From assembly GCA_030685235.1 (NCBI GenBank), contig MU839082.1, positions 124,001-188,000 of the forward strand: a DNA stretch of 64,000 bases, written 5' to 3'. Shown here piece by piece: positions 48,397 through 59,955 of the stretch; position 1 is the first letter of the stretch, and every line of letters starts with the position of its first letter. The stretch is from Copromyces sp. CBS 386.78 (lineage: Eukaryota; Ascomycota; Sordariomycetes; Sordariales; Sordariaceae). Under the pieces are notes generated by a model that had not been told where the DNA came from, searched no databases, and saw only the letters and a list, made by a program, of their open reading frames with translations. A program made the position numbers and the translations under genes.

Positions 48397-48925
48397 AGTG
48401 CTCGAGAGTGCGAGTGTCACGAGAAACGAAAACAACCAAGACACGGAAAAGAGACTATGGGCCTCCCTCACCGCGCTGCACGAAGGGCTCTGGTATCCGC
48501 AGCACAGACTCATTTCATAACATATTGGACGCTGTGCCCAAAGGACATTCAAAAGTTGGAGGCGCATGGTTCGGTACTTGATATAACGGCGAATCTTGGT
48601 TTACTTTAAAAATGGCGTACACCCTACCGAGTCAGAGGTTGGCATGGGAGCCAATGACCTTGAACGATGTAGAGTTTGGCATATTCGGTATATGCGATTT
48701 GGGGTCATGATGGGTGCGAATATTCCTTCCGCTTGTATTATCCTTATATTAACTGTTTCGGGTCTTTTGGTTTCTTAATAAGCATCTGATATACCAGTCA
48801 ACTACCCGGCTCTACTCCCGATAAATTTTTGAGAAGCCATATGTTCTCCCCCTTTCCCTGGCCCCATTGTGCTCCTACCCCATTGCTTCAGCTGCCTCAA
48901 CACCGCCCATCCTCTCAGAATCACA
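48397..48925. other. Intergenic, Dap1-like gene / DUF1996 gene
   Basis: About 530 bp containing the 3' UTR of the first and the promoter of the second gene. Nothing else seen. Confidence 0.5.
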
Positions 48926-49909
48926 ATGCGTTTCCTCTCCACCCTGCTCCTGGCCAAAACGGCCAGCGCCCTCACAGACATCGAGCACAAACCCTTCATG
49001 CGCAAGAACATCGACCCCATCGTCTCACCCGGCAAGTACATCTCACACATGCACTCATTCTACGGCTCCGACGTCATCACAAAGGACCTGCCCACCACCG
49101 CCCAGCTCCAAAAGGGCTGTCCATCCGGCGAGAACCCGAACGACCTCTCCATCTACTGGGCGCCCACGCTCTACTACGTCAACGGAAACAACTATATTCG
49201 AGATCTACCCCACCACCTTCAAGACCTACTACGAGCAAATCGACCACGCCGAGATCCCCTTCCCTGCCAACTTCCGCGCCGTAGCCGGTAACGCCTCAGC
49301 AAAATCCCAGTCCGACGTCGACGAGCGCGTCACGGCTTTAACCTGGTGGTGCGACGGTAACGGGCCTGAGGACAGGAACTCGAGACCGAGAGCGGCCTTT
49401 CCGAGACAGACTTGTAGTGCGCACATGCAGGCTATCCTGAGGTTCCCGGATTGTGTCAACCCGGATAAGGTGGAGGAGTATGCGTATGCAAGCCAGAATG
49501 GCGGGAGGTGTCCCGGGAAGATGAAGAGGATGCCGAGTCTGAGGTTTAGTGTTAGGTATGATACTAAGAGGGCGATACCCGAGGGGTGGAAGGGGGTGCC
49601 ACCTTTCAAGTTGGCTTGTGGTGAGGTGAGTTCTTTTTCTCCTTTTTTTTTTCTTTTTCTTTTTCTTGCTGGTCTCTGGAAGTGGGACGCTTTGAATTCA
49701 GTTACTGACATGATGTTTGTTTGAAGATTGGTGATGGATATTGCTTCCATGGTGACTTCATCAATGGATGGTTTGAAGATGCGGCCAAGAACATGTTGAA
49801 GGCCAAGGGACAGACGTTTATGAGGATTGATGGAGCTCATGGGAATGGGAAGCAGTATAGTAAGTGCAAGGCTAGGGATGCGGATCCGGAGAATGGGACG
49901 AGTGATTGA
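48926..49909 (+). pseudogene. Secreted DUF1996 protein, interrupted by a one-base frameshift
   Basis: The start at 48926 gives a signal peptide (MRFLSTLLLAKTASA) followed by the DUF1996 N-terminus with SPGKYISHMHSFYGSD, where His residues are conserved, and LSIYWAPTLYYVNGN. Near 49,193-49,196 the reading frame moves by one base; homology-like sequence resumes in the next frame as FEIYPTTFKTYYEQ, then LTWWCDGN, TCSAHMQAILRFPDC, and after an intron at 49626-49726, DGYCFHGDFINGWF. No splice pair explains the shift. Skipping one base restores a continuous domain, so this is either a very recent mutation or a sequencing error. Family members are secreted fungal proteins of unknown function. Confidence 0.8.
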
Positions 49910-50062
49910 TTGAAGAGTCTGGAGATGATGCATGGACATATGAAGAAGAAGGAACGGGCGTGGGAGGCTTAACTCTGATTGTCTGGGCTGCGTGCATCTT
50001 CTCATGGATATGGCTTGGTGGTTGTCTTTAGTTATTGTCTTTACCGCACCCCGAAGACTATA

Positions 50063-50493
50063 TCAAAAAGTCGTCCTAGTCACCAACCCAGGGGCATCAC
50101 CCAACATCCCTAGCCGACTTCTCAACTCAACTGGCACCTCAAACTCAGTCTCCTCTGGAACAAGTCCTAACTCGGCCAGTTCTTCATCAGTCACATCTGG
50201 CCTCTCATCAAGTATCCTCTTCAACTCCCTTGCCTTCTCCGTGACATCATCAATGGCCACAATCATATCCTGCGCCCACTCTTTGATCAACCCAGCCGGT
50301 ATCCCGATCTGAATACTGCGATAGTTGAGACTATCCAACCGCACCGTCCGCTCGGGATCCCATTGGATCTTGACGTCAAGGGATTGTAACCTGTCTTTCC
50401 TTTTGCTTTCCCTGGTCCGGCTGTCTTTGGACGTCTTCTTTTCCAGGTCTCTTTCCGTGCTTGTGCCTCCTTGGTAATCACTTGTCATTTGCC

Positions 50494-50528
<35 letters not shown>

Positions 50529-50920
50529 GGTAACCCCGAATTGTGAGGAGTAGTACGCAGGCCATGAGTCAAAACCCCCCTTCCCAACAACCCCAAGAAA
50601 TCCTCCCGCTTCATCTTGATAGCCAGTGTGCGCTCCTGTCCAGGGTCCTTGTAAGAATATCCGGAGCGGTAGAGCATCCAGGCCCAGCTGGGCTTGATCC
50701 AGGTCATACGGGTGGTGCGGAAGTCAGGGGAGGCATCCAGTCTCTGAGAAGTGACGGCGGCTGTGGCGATGGTGGATGGGTAGGCTTGGTAGACTGTTAT
50801 TGTTGTGCCATGCTCATCATGATCTTGGAGGGCGCGGATTTGTCTGGTTGGAGGCTTTGGGGGGAGGTTTGGCAATGACATTTGGTCGGGCTTTGGGTGA
50901 GAACTTGAAGATGGCTCCAC
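50063..50920 (-). CDS. DUF4291 domain protein
   Basis: A 285-aa intronless frame. The N-terminal part has the family signature: RQIRALQDHDEHGTTITVYQAYPSTIATAAV, then FRTTRMTWIKPSWAWMLYRSGYSYKDPGQERTLAIKMKREDF. The C-terminal part holds VKIQWDPERTVRLDSLNYRSIQIGI, which completes the domain. Between them is a non-conserved insert with about ten Gln residues from a CAG repeat and many Lys/Arg/Ser. DUF4291 is widespread in bacteria and in scattered eukaryotes; its function is unknown to me. Two start codons are possible (50920 and 50878); the second lies closer to the domain. Confidence 0.87.
50495..50524. repeat. CTG/CAG trinucleotide repeat, 10 units
   Basis: Ten perfect CTG units on the plus strand, reading as CAG (Gln) in the DUF4291 gene on the minus strand. 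Likely length-variable between strains. Confidence 0.9.
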
Positions 50921-52663
50921 GGGATTGTTTGGTTCACTAAGTTGCCAGCAGTGAATTCGAGTGTTCAGATCAAGATCTCATGTGCATGGTAGAAAGTGCG
51001 ATGTGATTCCCTTTTCGGTGATACAGCCGAATCGCAAACCCTGACCGATGAGACTCGCTGTTGTCTCTAGCTACCTATTTCTTGGCATCATTCTGCTCAC
51101 CACCAGCTGCTTCAATTCAGCCGTCCTTTCACTCTTCTTTGGATATTGTAGTTTCGCAAGTACAGACACAGCTTATCTCGAAGCGGCATCTTGTCGCTTG
51201 ATATCTTCGTTTAGTAGTTTAGCATCATCCTTCCATCTCGCGCATGTGTGCCAGTTGCCGTCCCTCCCATTTCTGTCACTTCTAAATTGTTAGTGCGTGA
51301 TACAAGATAGCTGTGTGGCAAGTGAACCGCCTTGATCTAGTTACGACCAAGTAAATTTGGACTCTTGCTAGATGACTGTTGATAGACGGCTCGCTTGGTC
51401 GCACATACCTCTACACACATCCGAGGGCATTGCTTGATGGTAGACACTAGCCACATCCGAGCCACTATATGCACCGCCACACACGCTTGGTTGATCTTCC
51501 CCAGACTTTACGGGAATTCCTCCAGCTTTCCAAAATACAACTTGAACTCCCAAGACCTGTTCCCCTGCTTCGCTTGAAGGACAAGACAAGTCCCCGAATT
51601 CGACCCATGCGACTCAACCCCGTTGAACCGTTGCGACACGCTGCCGGGTGCCGAGTGCGAGTGCATGGTATGGGGAATCGCGTGGACATTCAGGGCATTC
51701 CCCAAAGGCCTGGCAGGGCAAGCGACAGGGCAAAGCGAGTTCGAAACCCCAGAGTGGTGAACATGAGGTCATCCACCCGATCACCAACGATCTCCCAGCC
51801 AATCGGCGCAATCACCACATCCGGTTCCTGGCTCGACGTTGACAGGCTGACGGCCCGCCCAAGACAATCACCAACCCGGCAGCTCGACATCACCTTTCCA
51901 AGTTTTGTTCCAGTATTCGCTTTGGGACACTGGGCCATCGAATAGGCTTCTTCTCGATGCGAATTCGGACGTCAAGGTCATCAAAATGGCATATTCCATC
52001 GAGATTCCCCAAGGCCGGAGCAGTTCTCCTGTGCCGCCCAATGCCGGAATTGTGCAGCTATAGTGCACTCTACTAATGGCCTTCCCTTTTCCTGGTCCCT
52101 TTGGGTCGTAGTCACTACCTAGCCGCTACCTACCTGGCCTTGCCCACGGCGAGGCTATGATGTCGTTACCTCAATCCGTCCACAACTTGGAATCTGGACT
52201 TTCTAGGTGACCAAGGAGTCAAGGGCGGGATTCGAATATCAAAATGAAATGGAAGACGGTGTCAGCATCAAGTCAAGCATCTTGACCGCTAAGCATTTCT
52301 CTCCCCCCTATTTTCTCCACTGCGGGTTTGTTTGTTTTCAAGGTTCATCATCTCTCTCGAGCTAAAGACTAAAACACCACCAAGACCACTTCTCCATCTT
52401 CATATTTGCAAGTCTTTATCCAATATTCTGTTCTTTGCACACGGTACGGATATCATCGATTTTTCACCGAATCAGGATTCGATCGTGACTTCATTTGCCC
52501 GTGGTAGCCACCCTCAACCACCCCTCTTCCCTAGTGGTGCATGTGGCGACCTCGTCTCCCTGTCCATCCGGCGGACAACTTCCAAGTCTTCATGCTGTCG
52601 TCGGCGGCTGGTAATGCATCACTACAGCTACTGTGATAGGCGTACCTGCGTATAGTTGTCACC
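50921..52663. other. Divergent intergenic region, DUF4291 gene / kelch gene
   Basis: About 1.7 kb of promoter DNA. A 158-codon frame at 51469-51945 has no recognisable product. A faint tRNA-like stretch lies at about 52,210-52,305 (see rejected items). Confidence 0.45.
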
Positions 52664-55600
52664 ATGTCATTCGTGAAGCTATCAAAATGCCCTTCGAACC
52701 CCGAAGCCCCTACCTTTCACCATGTTCGCCCCAGGTTCCACCATAACAACACCAATGATCGAATCCGTGAAGGCTCCGACAGACATCCCTCACTTTCTAT
52801 GATGACTGGGAAAATCAAGAAGGGCAGGAAATCAGTATTCAAAGAATTGGACATCGACACCGATCAACCTGTCCACCACTACCCAGGCGAAAGAGAGTTC
52901 GGCGAGATCACCGGACTTCGTACCGATAACGCGAGTGACGACGGCACCAGTTACAGGCAATCCGGGTTTATGAAGTCGCCAACAACACCAACATCGCCCT
53001 CGTCAGGAAGACCTTGGTATTCGAAACTTAGTCCAGGAAAACGACCACGCATCAGCTCGACTTCCAGTGCTCCACCTCCTGGCATGTCGAGCTTTACTAG
53101 GTTTACAACGCTTGCCTTGTTCATTGCCGTGGTGATACCGGGCTTCAGTTATTACAACGGTCGTGAAAAGGTATCACTCAGTGGGGCTGATGCTGGAGTG
53201 ATACGGGAAGTGGTACAACCGAGTGGCCCTATTCTCGAACCAAGAGCAGACAGCTCAACAAATTATTGCGCGAGATGGGCAGGGCAAAGTGAGTTCCTTG
53301 GGCCCTTGACCTACTTGAATTAACACTAACATATAGAAGGCGCGTCGGTCAACGGGACATTATACCTCTATGGTGGTCAGTCAAAAACGTCAGTAGACCA
53401 GACTACGGATACCTGGAGTAAGCCATAATTCCTCAGTTTCTCCTAGCTATCACAAAAGTTGCTAACGACGTGTGCTAGATAACGACTTCTACGTTCTTGA
53501 TCTCACAAAGTCATGGGATACCGGCTCACCACGGCTGCAGGGACTTCCCAGGCCTTCAGGTCCTCCTGCTGTGTCGATGGGATATCTCTGGAACGACTAC
53601 AACAACCTTTACCTGTACGGTGGTGAATTCGCCGATAACCCCTATGTTGAGCCTACCGAGGAATCCATCTGGAAGTACGACATCAAGAACCAAAAGTGGA
53701 CAGAGTACAAGCAACCTAAGACTTCTGCCGGCAAGTACTCGACAGATGGCGGCCTGCTTGTCCAAAGATCGGCTGAGGGTTCCGGTATCTCGGTGCCTGA
53801 AATGGGACTAAGTTGGTATTTCGGTGGCCATCTCGACCTCGCAACAACCCATGGATGGTCGAACCAGATTCCTCGCGTCTATCTAAAGAGTCTTCTCGAA
53901 TTCACACATCCGGGTTATAATAACGAGGCTGTTTATGGGTTAGAGGACAAGGGGTCGGGTGAATGGGGTGCCTTTAGGAATATTACCGAAGGCGGTCTCC
54001 AAACAGACCAAGCTTTCCACGAACGCGCAGATGGTGCACTGGTATATGTGCCAGGCTGGGGTGAGAAGGGTATTCTTATCGGTCTGGCGGGTGGTACAGC
54101 TGATGAGTTCTCTGACAACCTCGAGGTATTGGACGTCTATGACATCGCCAGCTCGGAATGGTACCACCAGAAGACCAGCGGAGATGCACCGTCGGTACGC
54201 GTCAACCTTTGCGCTGTTATTGCTTCAGCGCAAGACTTCTCGAGCTTCCAGATTTATGTGTTCGGCGGTCAGAATCTTCAGCCAGCTGTAAGTTTTCCGT
54301 CAGTGTTCGTACCAGGTTAAGATGCTCCAGTACTAACAACCTACCAGAAAGGACAAACCCAATACTCAGACATGTACATCCTATCTATCCCCTCGTTCAC
54401 CTGGGTAAAGGTCTCCGACGACGACGACGAACACAAACCCTCAGCCCGCGCCGGCCACGCCTGCCACCTCCGTGACGGCCAAATGATTGTAGTCGGTGGC
54501 TACACCGGCGGCGACACCTGCGACTCCCCCGGCATCTACGTCTTCAACGCCACCTCCCTCACTTGGCAATCCTCCTTCAAAGCGCTCGACCACGAGCCCG
54601 ACCTCCACCCTGAGAACTCCGTCCTCGGCAACTCCTTCGGCTACCAAGTCCCCGACCCCGTCGCCAACGTCATCGGCGGCTCCGGCTCCGGCGGCGCCAC
54701 AGCCACGCAGCCCGCCGCGGGTTCCGCCACCGCCGGCCCCTTCGCAACCGGCAAACCGCCCGTCTTGACCGTCACCGCTACGGCATGGGGCCCGGGAGCC
54801 ACCACCACCGCCAAACCGGGCGATCCAGGCTCGAACACTGAAACAAAAGGCAAAGACCGCAAGGCCGGGCTCATCGCAGCGGGCGTCATCGCCGGCCTCC
54901 TCGGTCTCCTCGCCATCTACCTCGGCTACTGCGCCTGGCTTTACCGTCGCCAGGTACGCGCCTACAAGACCCATCTGGCCGTGGCAAACCGGTACTCTAC
55001 GCCTCACCACCCGGGCGCCTCGACTGCCTCCGGCTTGGCAGCTTTCTTCGGCTTCGGTAGCGTCGGCCGCAAAACTAGCAAACAAAGCCGCAAGTCCGCC
55101 ACCGATCCCCTTAACTCCAACGGAGCAGGTGCAGCGGGAGCAGCGGGAAGTAACAACCGTCCTATTTCGTCTGACAGTTCAATCTCCTACGACGGTTCTG
55201 GCTCTCACAATTACGGCTACGGCGGGATTCCGCCTATGGAACCCAAGATGTTGTTTGAAGACGGTGGCGCGGGTGAGCCTCTCGGTCATGTCGAGTCTGG
55301 GTACGGAAGCAGTCGTACCAGTCACACTGCTTCGCGGGGTACTGGCTCCGGTTACCCCCGCCCATCACTTGGTTCATCAACGCATGCTCAGTACCCGCCT
55401 GTGCCACCTGTTCCTGTGCCTGTGGCGAGTGGTGGCATCATGTCCTCCTTCGGTACACCGGGATCATCACCCTGGACTGACGTTTCCCTTTCCGGAACAG
55501 GAACCGGAACGGGGACGACGCCTGCTACCAGTGACCCCAGCCCTGGTACCGGATCTGTACCCGGCAAAGTTATCCATAGCCACCATGAAGTTGGGGAGGG

Positions 55601-55805
55601 TGAGTTCTACGACGAAGCGAGGGGGAGTGTATCCTCGACGGAACAGCTGCTCCAGGGCGTGGAGCCGAGTTTCTTTAGCGTGGTGATGGGACCGAGGAGG
55701 GCGTTGAGAGTGGTTAATGGGTTGGAGGAGGAGTTGGAGGGGAATGAGAAGAATGGTGGGGGAGGTGTGCAGAGGATGGGGAGCCAGGCTAGGAGGGGGT
55801 CTTGA
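52664..55805 (+). CDS. Kelch-repeat membrane protein with two predicted TM segments
   Basis: Exons 52664-53288, 53337-53417, 53479-54287 and 54348-55805 give 990 aa; all introns are GT..AG, 48-61 nt. A basic cytosolic-like N-terminus leads to a hydrophobic segment, FTTLALFIAVVIPGFSYY, then a kelch propeller with repeat landmarks TLYLYGGQ, NLYLYGGEF, LSWYFGGHL, IYVFGGQNL and MIVVGGYTGG. A Ser/Thr/Pro-rich stretch precedes a second membrane helix, GLIAAGVIAGLLGLLAIYLGYCAWLYRR, and a low-complexity, probably cytosolic tail. Such proteins in fungi are inferred to be surface or wall-linked sensors; no function is established here. The start could also be the downstream Met pair at 52799/52802. The first hydrophobic segment could be an internal signal-anchor. 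Confidence 0.85.
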
Positions 55806-56336
55806 GTAATTGGACCGCGACGATTTAGGATGATTAATGGATTCACGCACGCGCATGGATGGATGAAGTTGTTTTTTTCATTGATTTTGCTTGGATGGTT
55901 TCCTTTCTTGTTAATATCACGGTTGTCCACCACTCGTTGAATAGTCTTGCTTGATACCCATTATAGTCAAAAATTGCCTGTATGTATGTATATATTTATA
56001 TGCTTAGTTTGTCATGTTCGTTACGCTATACTGATGCCCTCCCTTAGTTGAGCTTTGGCTACTGAATGAATGAGCAGTGCCTGATGGTGTCTACCCGTGA
56101 AATGTGTCATGCTCCGAAAGATCCAAGGAAACCCCAACAAGTACGCCTTATGCACAGAACCAGGAGAAAGCCCCAAAAACCCGAGAAAAGCAAACCGTAC
56201 GTGGACCAGGTATCAATGCCTCCCCATGATAACCAGTGGTGGAGGGTCCTCACGTCGAGAGTAAATATGTCAAAGGGGGAAAAAGAGAAATGTCAAGATA
56301 TACGGAAAAGAAAACATGTCACCAAGAACGAGATCA
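55806..56336. other. Convergent intergenic region
   Basis: About 530 bp between the 3' ends of the kelch gene and the next minus-strand gene. Nothing seen beyond probable UTRs. Confidence 0.5.
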
Positions 56337-57542
56337 TCAAAAAGCGACAGCCCCATAATGCGGTCCCATGGGCGCCAAATGCGTCTTAAACCGCTCCATC
56401 AGCCTCTGCGCCTTGGCGAACTCTCCGTTCTGCATCAGATTCTCTATCGTATCCAGCGTCAGGCTCGCCAACTTTGTGGGGAATTTTGCGTCCGGCTTAT
56501 CGGCCCTGTAACTCGGCAGCTTGGTGTTCCAGACGTAGCCGTTCTTGAGATACTTGAGCGCCAGAGCCGGGCTCGGCTTCGTAGGATGATACAACATCAG
56601 ATGCGCCACCGCCATCGGGAACGGCTTGGGCAGCTCGTCATGGACGGCCACAAAGGACTCGAACAGCGACGTGGCCGGGATCTGGTGCTTGTACGACTCC
56701 CCCGTGGTGTGCCAGCACAATCTGCTCCAGGCGTGGACGAGATGTTGTGTGGACGCCGAGGTGTCAGCGATGACCTCCTTGCCGCGCAGCATGGACGTGT
56801 ACGCCTCGTCCAGCTCGATGGCCTGCGACTTGGCCATGATCAGGCCGTCCAGGAGGGCGGCGGGGTAAGCGGCGCGCTCGGGGCTGCCCGTTGTGAGCGC
56901 GGGCTCGTTCAGTAAGCGATGGAACCAGGACCAGGCGAGCTCGTCCAGCCCTTCGGCGACCATGTAGCGTAGCAGAAGACGGGTGAAGGTGCGGTTCCCT
57001 AAAAAGCTGAGCGAGCGCTCCTCGCCTGACGAGCGTAGCCAGCGCAGCACAAGGAGACCGGCGCCGGATTCTTTCATGCCCTGTCCGACGGAGACGGCAG
57101 CGGAGAGCTGGATGTCGCGCTGCACGGCCAGGAGGAAGCCGAGGGCGCGCTGGGTGTTCATGATGCCCTTGGACACGGCCAGCTGGAAGACGTCGTTGCG
57201 GTTGTTCCTGACCGAGGCGGCGGCGGCGGCGGCGACGGAGGGTGGGACAAAGGCCTTGTTGTTGAAGAGGGGGTTCTCGAGAATGGCGCGCATATGCTTA
57301 TCTGTCGGACGGGCTGGTACATCTTTGGAGCTGGAGGAGGGCAGATAGGTGACCGTCGGGGCGGCCGGCGCGACCTGGTTGGTGTCGGGAGTCCATCCGT
57401 GCTCTTTGTCGAGGTGGGCTCGGAAGGAGGCTTTGAGGACGTCGAGGAGCTTCTGGGATTCGCGCTGGTTGAGGGGCAGGGGCTGGTGGATTGGCGGGAG
57501 GATGCTCTTGAGAGAGCCCAGCGGCTTGGTCTTGAAGAACAT
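56337..57542 (-). CDS. Conserved-looking fungal protein of unknown function, possibly mitochondrial
   Basis: An intronless 401-aa frame starting MFFKTKPLGSLKSILPP, which is basic and amphipathic and lacks acidic residues for about 25 positions, so a mitochondrial presequence is possible. The body is helix-rich with patterns reminiscent of TPR/PPR-like repeats (for example NRTFTRLLLRYMVAEGLDELAWSWFHRLLNEP and TLDTIENLMQNGEFAKAQRLMERFKTHL), but I cannot name a family. An Ala-rich stretch (PPSVAAAAAASV) marks a linker. The true start is the ATG at 57542; the frame extends two codons upstream only through a TTG. Coding status is supported by length, codon use and amino-acid make-up. Confidence 0.78.
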   Translation of the reverse strand: MFFKTKPLGSLKSILPPIHQPLPLNQRESQKLLDVLKASFRAHLDKEHGWTPDTNQVAPAAPTVTYLPSSSSKDVPARPTDKHMRAILENPLFNNKAFVPPSVAAAAAASVRNNRNDVFQLAVSKGIMNTQRALGFLLAVQRDIQLSAAVSVGQGMKESGAGLLVLRWLRSSGEERSLSFLGNRTFTRLLLRYMVAEGLDELAWSWFHRLLNEPALTTGSPERAAYPAALLDGLIMAKSQAIELDEAYTSMLRGKEVIADTSASTQHLVHAWSRLCWHTTGESYKHQIPATSLFESFVAVHDELPKPFPMAVAHLMLYHPTKPSPALALKYLKNGYVWNTKLPSYRADKPDAKFPTKLASLTLDTIENLMQNGEFAKAQRLMERFKTHLAPMGPHYGAVAF

Positions 57543-59955
57543 GGTCAATCGTATGATGTTGTCGCCGGTGTTGATTTGTTCTTGTAGGTATTCGGAGGGA
57601 AGGGGCGCCGTCTAGATAACAGCTCGGCTACCGGGATTCGGAGAGGCCGGGCTGGTCGACGGCCGATCGGATTAGTGGTCAGTGACCTGATGATGTCGTT
57701 CACGATGTGGTTAACGGTGGTTGTGCTTGAGGTGGAGCAGTCACTCCATGGCCTGGCCCGGCCTTGCAACGGGAAATGCGAACCCCGATTCCAGAATTCA
57801 ATGACGGGAAAGGACCCACTTCTCCATTGGTTCATTCGCTCGTCACTTGCGCCGACGTTAACATTGTCCACCAACCTATCCGCTTGACCACTTCACATCC
57901 GCTTCACGGTCGCCTTTAACGCATTAAAATTGCTCCTCTTTTACAATCTAGTAGTGTGACATTTGTGCGGATTTTCCTTCATTGTACACGCCTGGCTACG
58001 GGGCCGGCATGCGGTCGGCTTTATACGTACCGGTACTTGGTAATTGGTATGCACGCATATCACACTAACAAAGGAGACCATACCGTTAGTTTGTGGCCCA
58101 GAATCAGGGGCCCAGGCAGAAAAGGGGCGCTTGCCGAAAGGTGTCTAGCATTTGAGGGCTCTACAAACGTCAAAATAGACATTCCTACACACTTGTATAT
58201 CGGGTGTTCAGAGGCTTCAGTGTTCAGTCGTTACTCGAGCCAACGATTTGAAGCCCGTCGAGACCCGAGTCATGTGACTCACCAACTTTCACTCCAAAAC
58301 CCACGACCAAACCCGCTGGATTGGGGTCACTGGAGCTAAGCCTGTTTTGAGCTGTACCTGGACAGCCCTGACGTCGTTTGTGGTCCAGTACCGGCGTCCG
58401 TCAAAAGTCCCATTGGGTCCAATCCTTCAGTTGTTGTCGGGAGAGACAACAAAGCAGAAGCCCACTGTTGCCAGATTGGATAGATAGAGGTATTGTAGAC
58501 GGGCACCCAAGGGCAGCTTTGCTGTGTTGCGTTGTGCCAGCTTCGCCTCCCCACAGCTTCCCCTTTAGCTTGCCTGCCCCCAGCCCAGCCTTTTGAGCGA
58601 GGGGCCTGAGGGGCTTGAGGCGTTCCCCATTTTCGATTCGAGCCAGTCAACCATTGTGCTGGGATGGGCTTGCCAAGCTGTGTCCATCTGCTCACTCTGG
58701 CCCTGTCATCAGGTGTCTCGCCGTGCCTCCTGAGGCAAGGGGGGCGAATTCCCTTTGCTTCAACTGATTCAATCCGCGAAAAGTCATGGAGAAAGATGGG
58801 CGCGTTTCTTTCCCTTTTTTTTCCCAATCCCCGCGCTTGTCTCCATCATATGGCGGACTGTCCGACGGTCGGTCCGGTGCAGGTAGGTTTTAGTACAAGT
58901 TTTCCGGGAGACGGGAGAGAGAAGAACAAAGCACCCAACTTTCCCCTTTGGGATCAGATAGCAGGCCATGCCGTTTGCGCCCTGCATGCCAGATGGTTAG
59001 ATAAGGTAGTTTCCGTGCCTTGCGTGCCTAGCTACCGTAAAAGGTAACATGGGGTAGTAGCCAGGGCCATATCAAGATAGCTTCATCTGGTATTCCAAGA
59101 CACCGACAAAGGCGAACCATGAGAACTCCTGAAATGGAAGGAGATTGATGCTAATCCCATTCACCAAGGCCACACAGCCTGTCGTGAGGCGCCACGCCGA
59201 TGGTGTAGTATGGCGGGGGAGTTGTGTGCTGTTCCAGTTGCCCCTGGAGCTGGATCGACAACAACGTCCGTCCATTGAGTTGGACTGAGAAAGGAGTAGA
59301 GGTACCTTGGGAGACGACAGGCTTCCCGCAACAGTGCAGGTGTGCAGCCGGGGATGACAAAGTGAGATGTACCCGTAGTGCCCGTCTGCCCTGTGAGGTG
59401 GGCGCATCTTTGTTGCAGCTTGTTGCAGTCCCGTCCGTCAGGTGCAGCAATTGCCCTTGGTGACTGCTTGTTACAGGCGGTGGGCGAGATGGCTCAGGCG
59501 GTTTTCAGCTGGAGCCCACGCTAGATACAACACCAGTGACTGCAACTGAGGGGCCTCTGCTTTTCCACTTTCCGCGACGGGCCAATTCTGGCTCCTGGCG
59601 GGACGAGGCGTCAAAAACTGACGCTTCCACTTTCTTTGCCTCGCTTCCACTTCCCACACACCCTCCTCATTCTCCATAATACCTTTCCACCACGTCAATC
59701 ACCACCACACCGGCTCTCGATCCCATCACCCGGATCGCAACACCACACCAAGCCGCCGCCCACAGGCACATCTGCACGAGGCGCACCGGATTTTATTCTC
59801 CTCTACCTGTTCATTTTCTTTTGTCTTGTTCTCCCGAGAAAAGGCCCCTCTCCATCCCCCTACTGGACTGGCTGCCCTCGAGAGAGACGCGACACGCCCA
59901 CCACTCCGCAACCCACTCGTCTTGACGACCACACATTCATACACACATCTCAGCA
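57543..59955. other. Divergent intergenic region upstream of DEF1
   Basis: About 2.4 kb. The last 300 bp before the DEF1 ATG are pyrimidine-rich (CACC/CTTCC tracts), typical of leaders of strongly expressed genes in this group. Open frames up to 163 codons near 58.3-59.0 kb on both strands show no recognisable product. Confidence 0.45.

Noticed and set aside
49178..49223. Possible 46-nt intron (GTCAAC..TTCAAG) that would repair the DUF1996 frame
   Set aside because: Weak donor, no branch motif, at the minimum intron size, and it would remove residues that look conserved in the domain.
52210..52305. Minus-strand tRNA-like stretch with B-box-like TATTCGAATCCC and A-box-like TTAGCGGTCAAG
   Set aside because: The D- and T-arms do not pair and the acceptor pairs at only about 5 of 7 positions; no cloverleaf.
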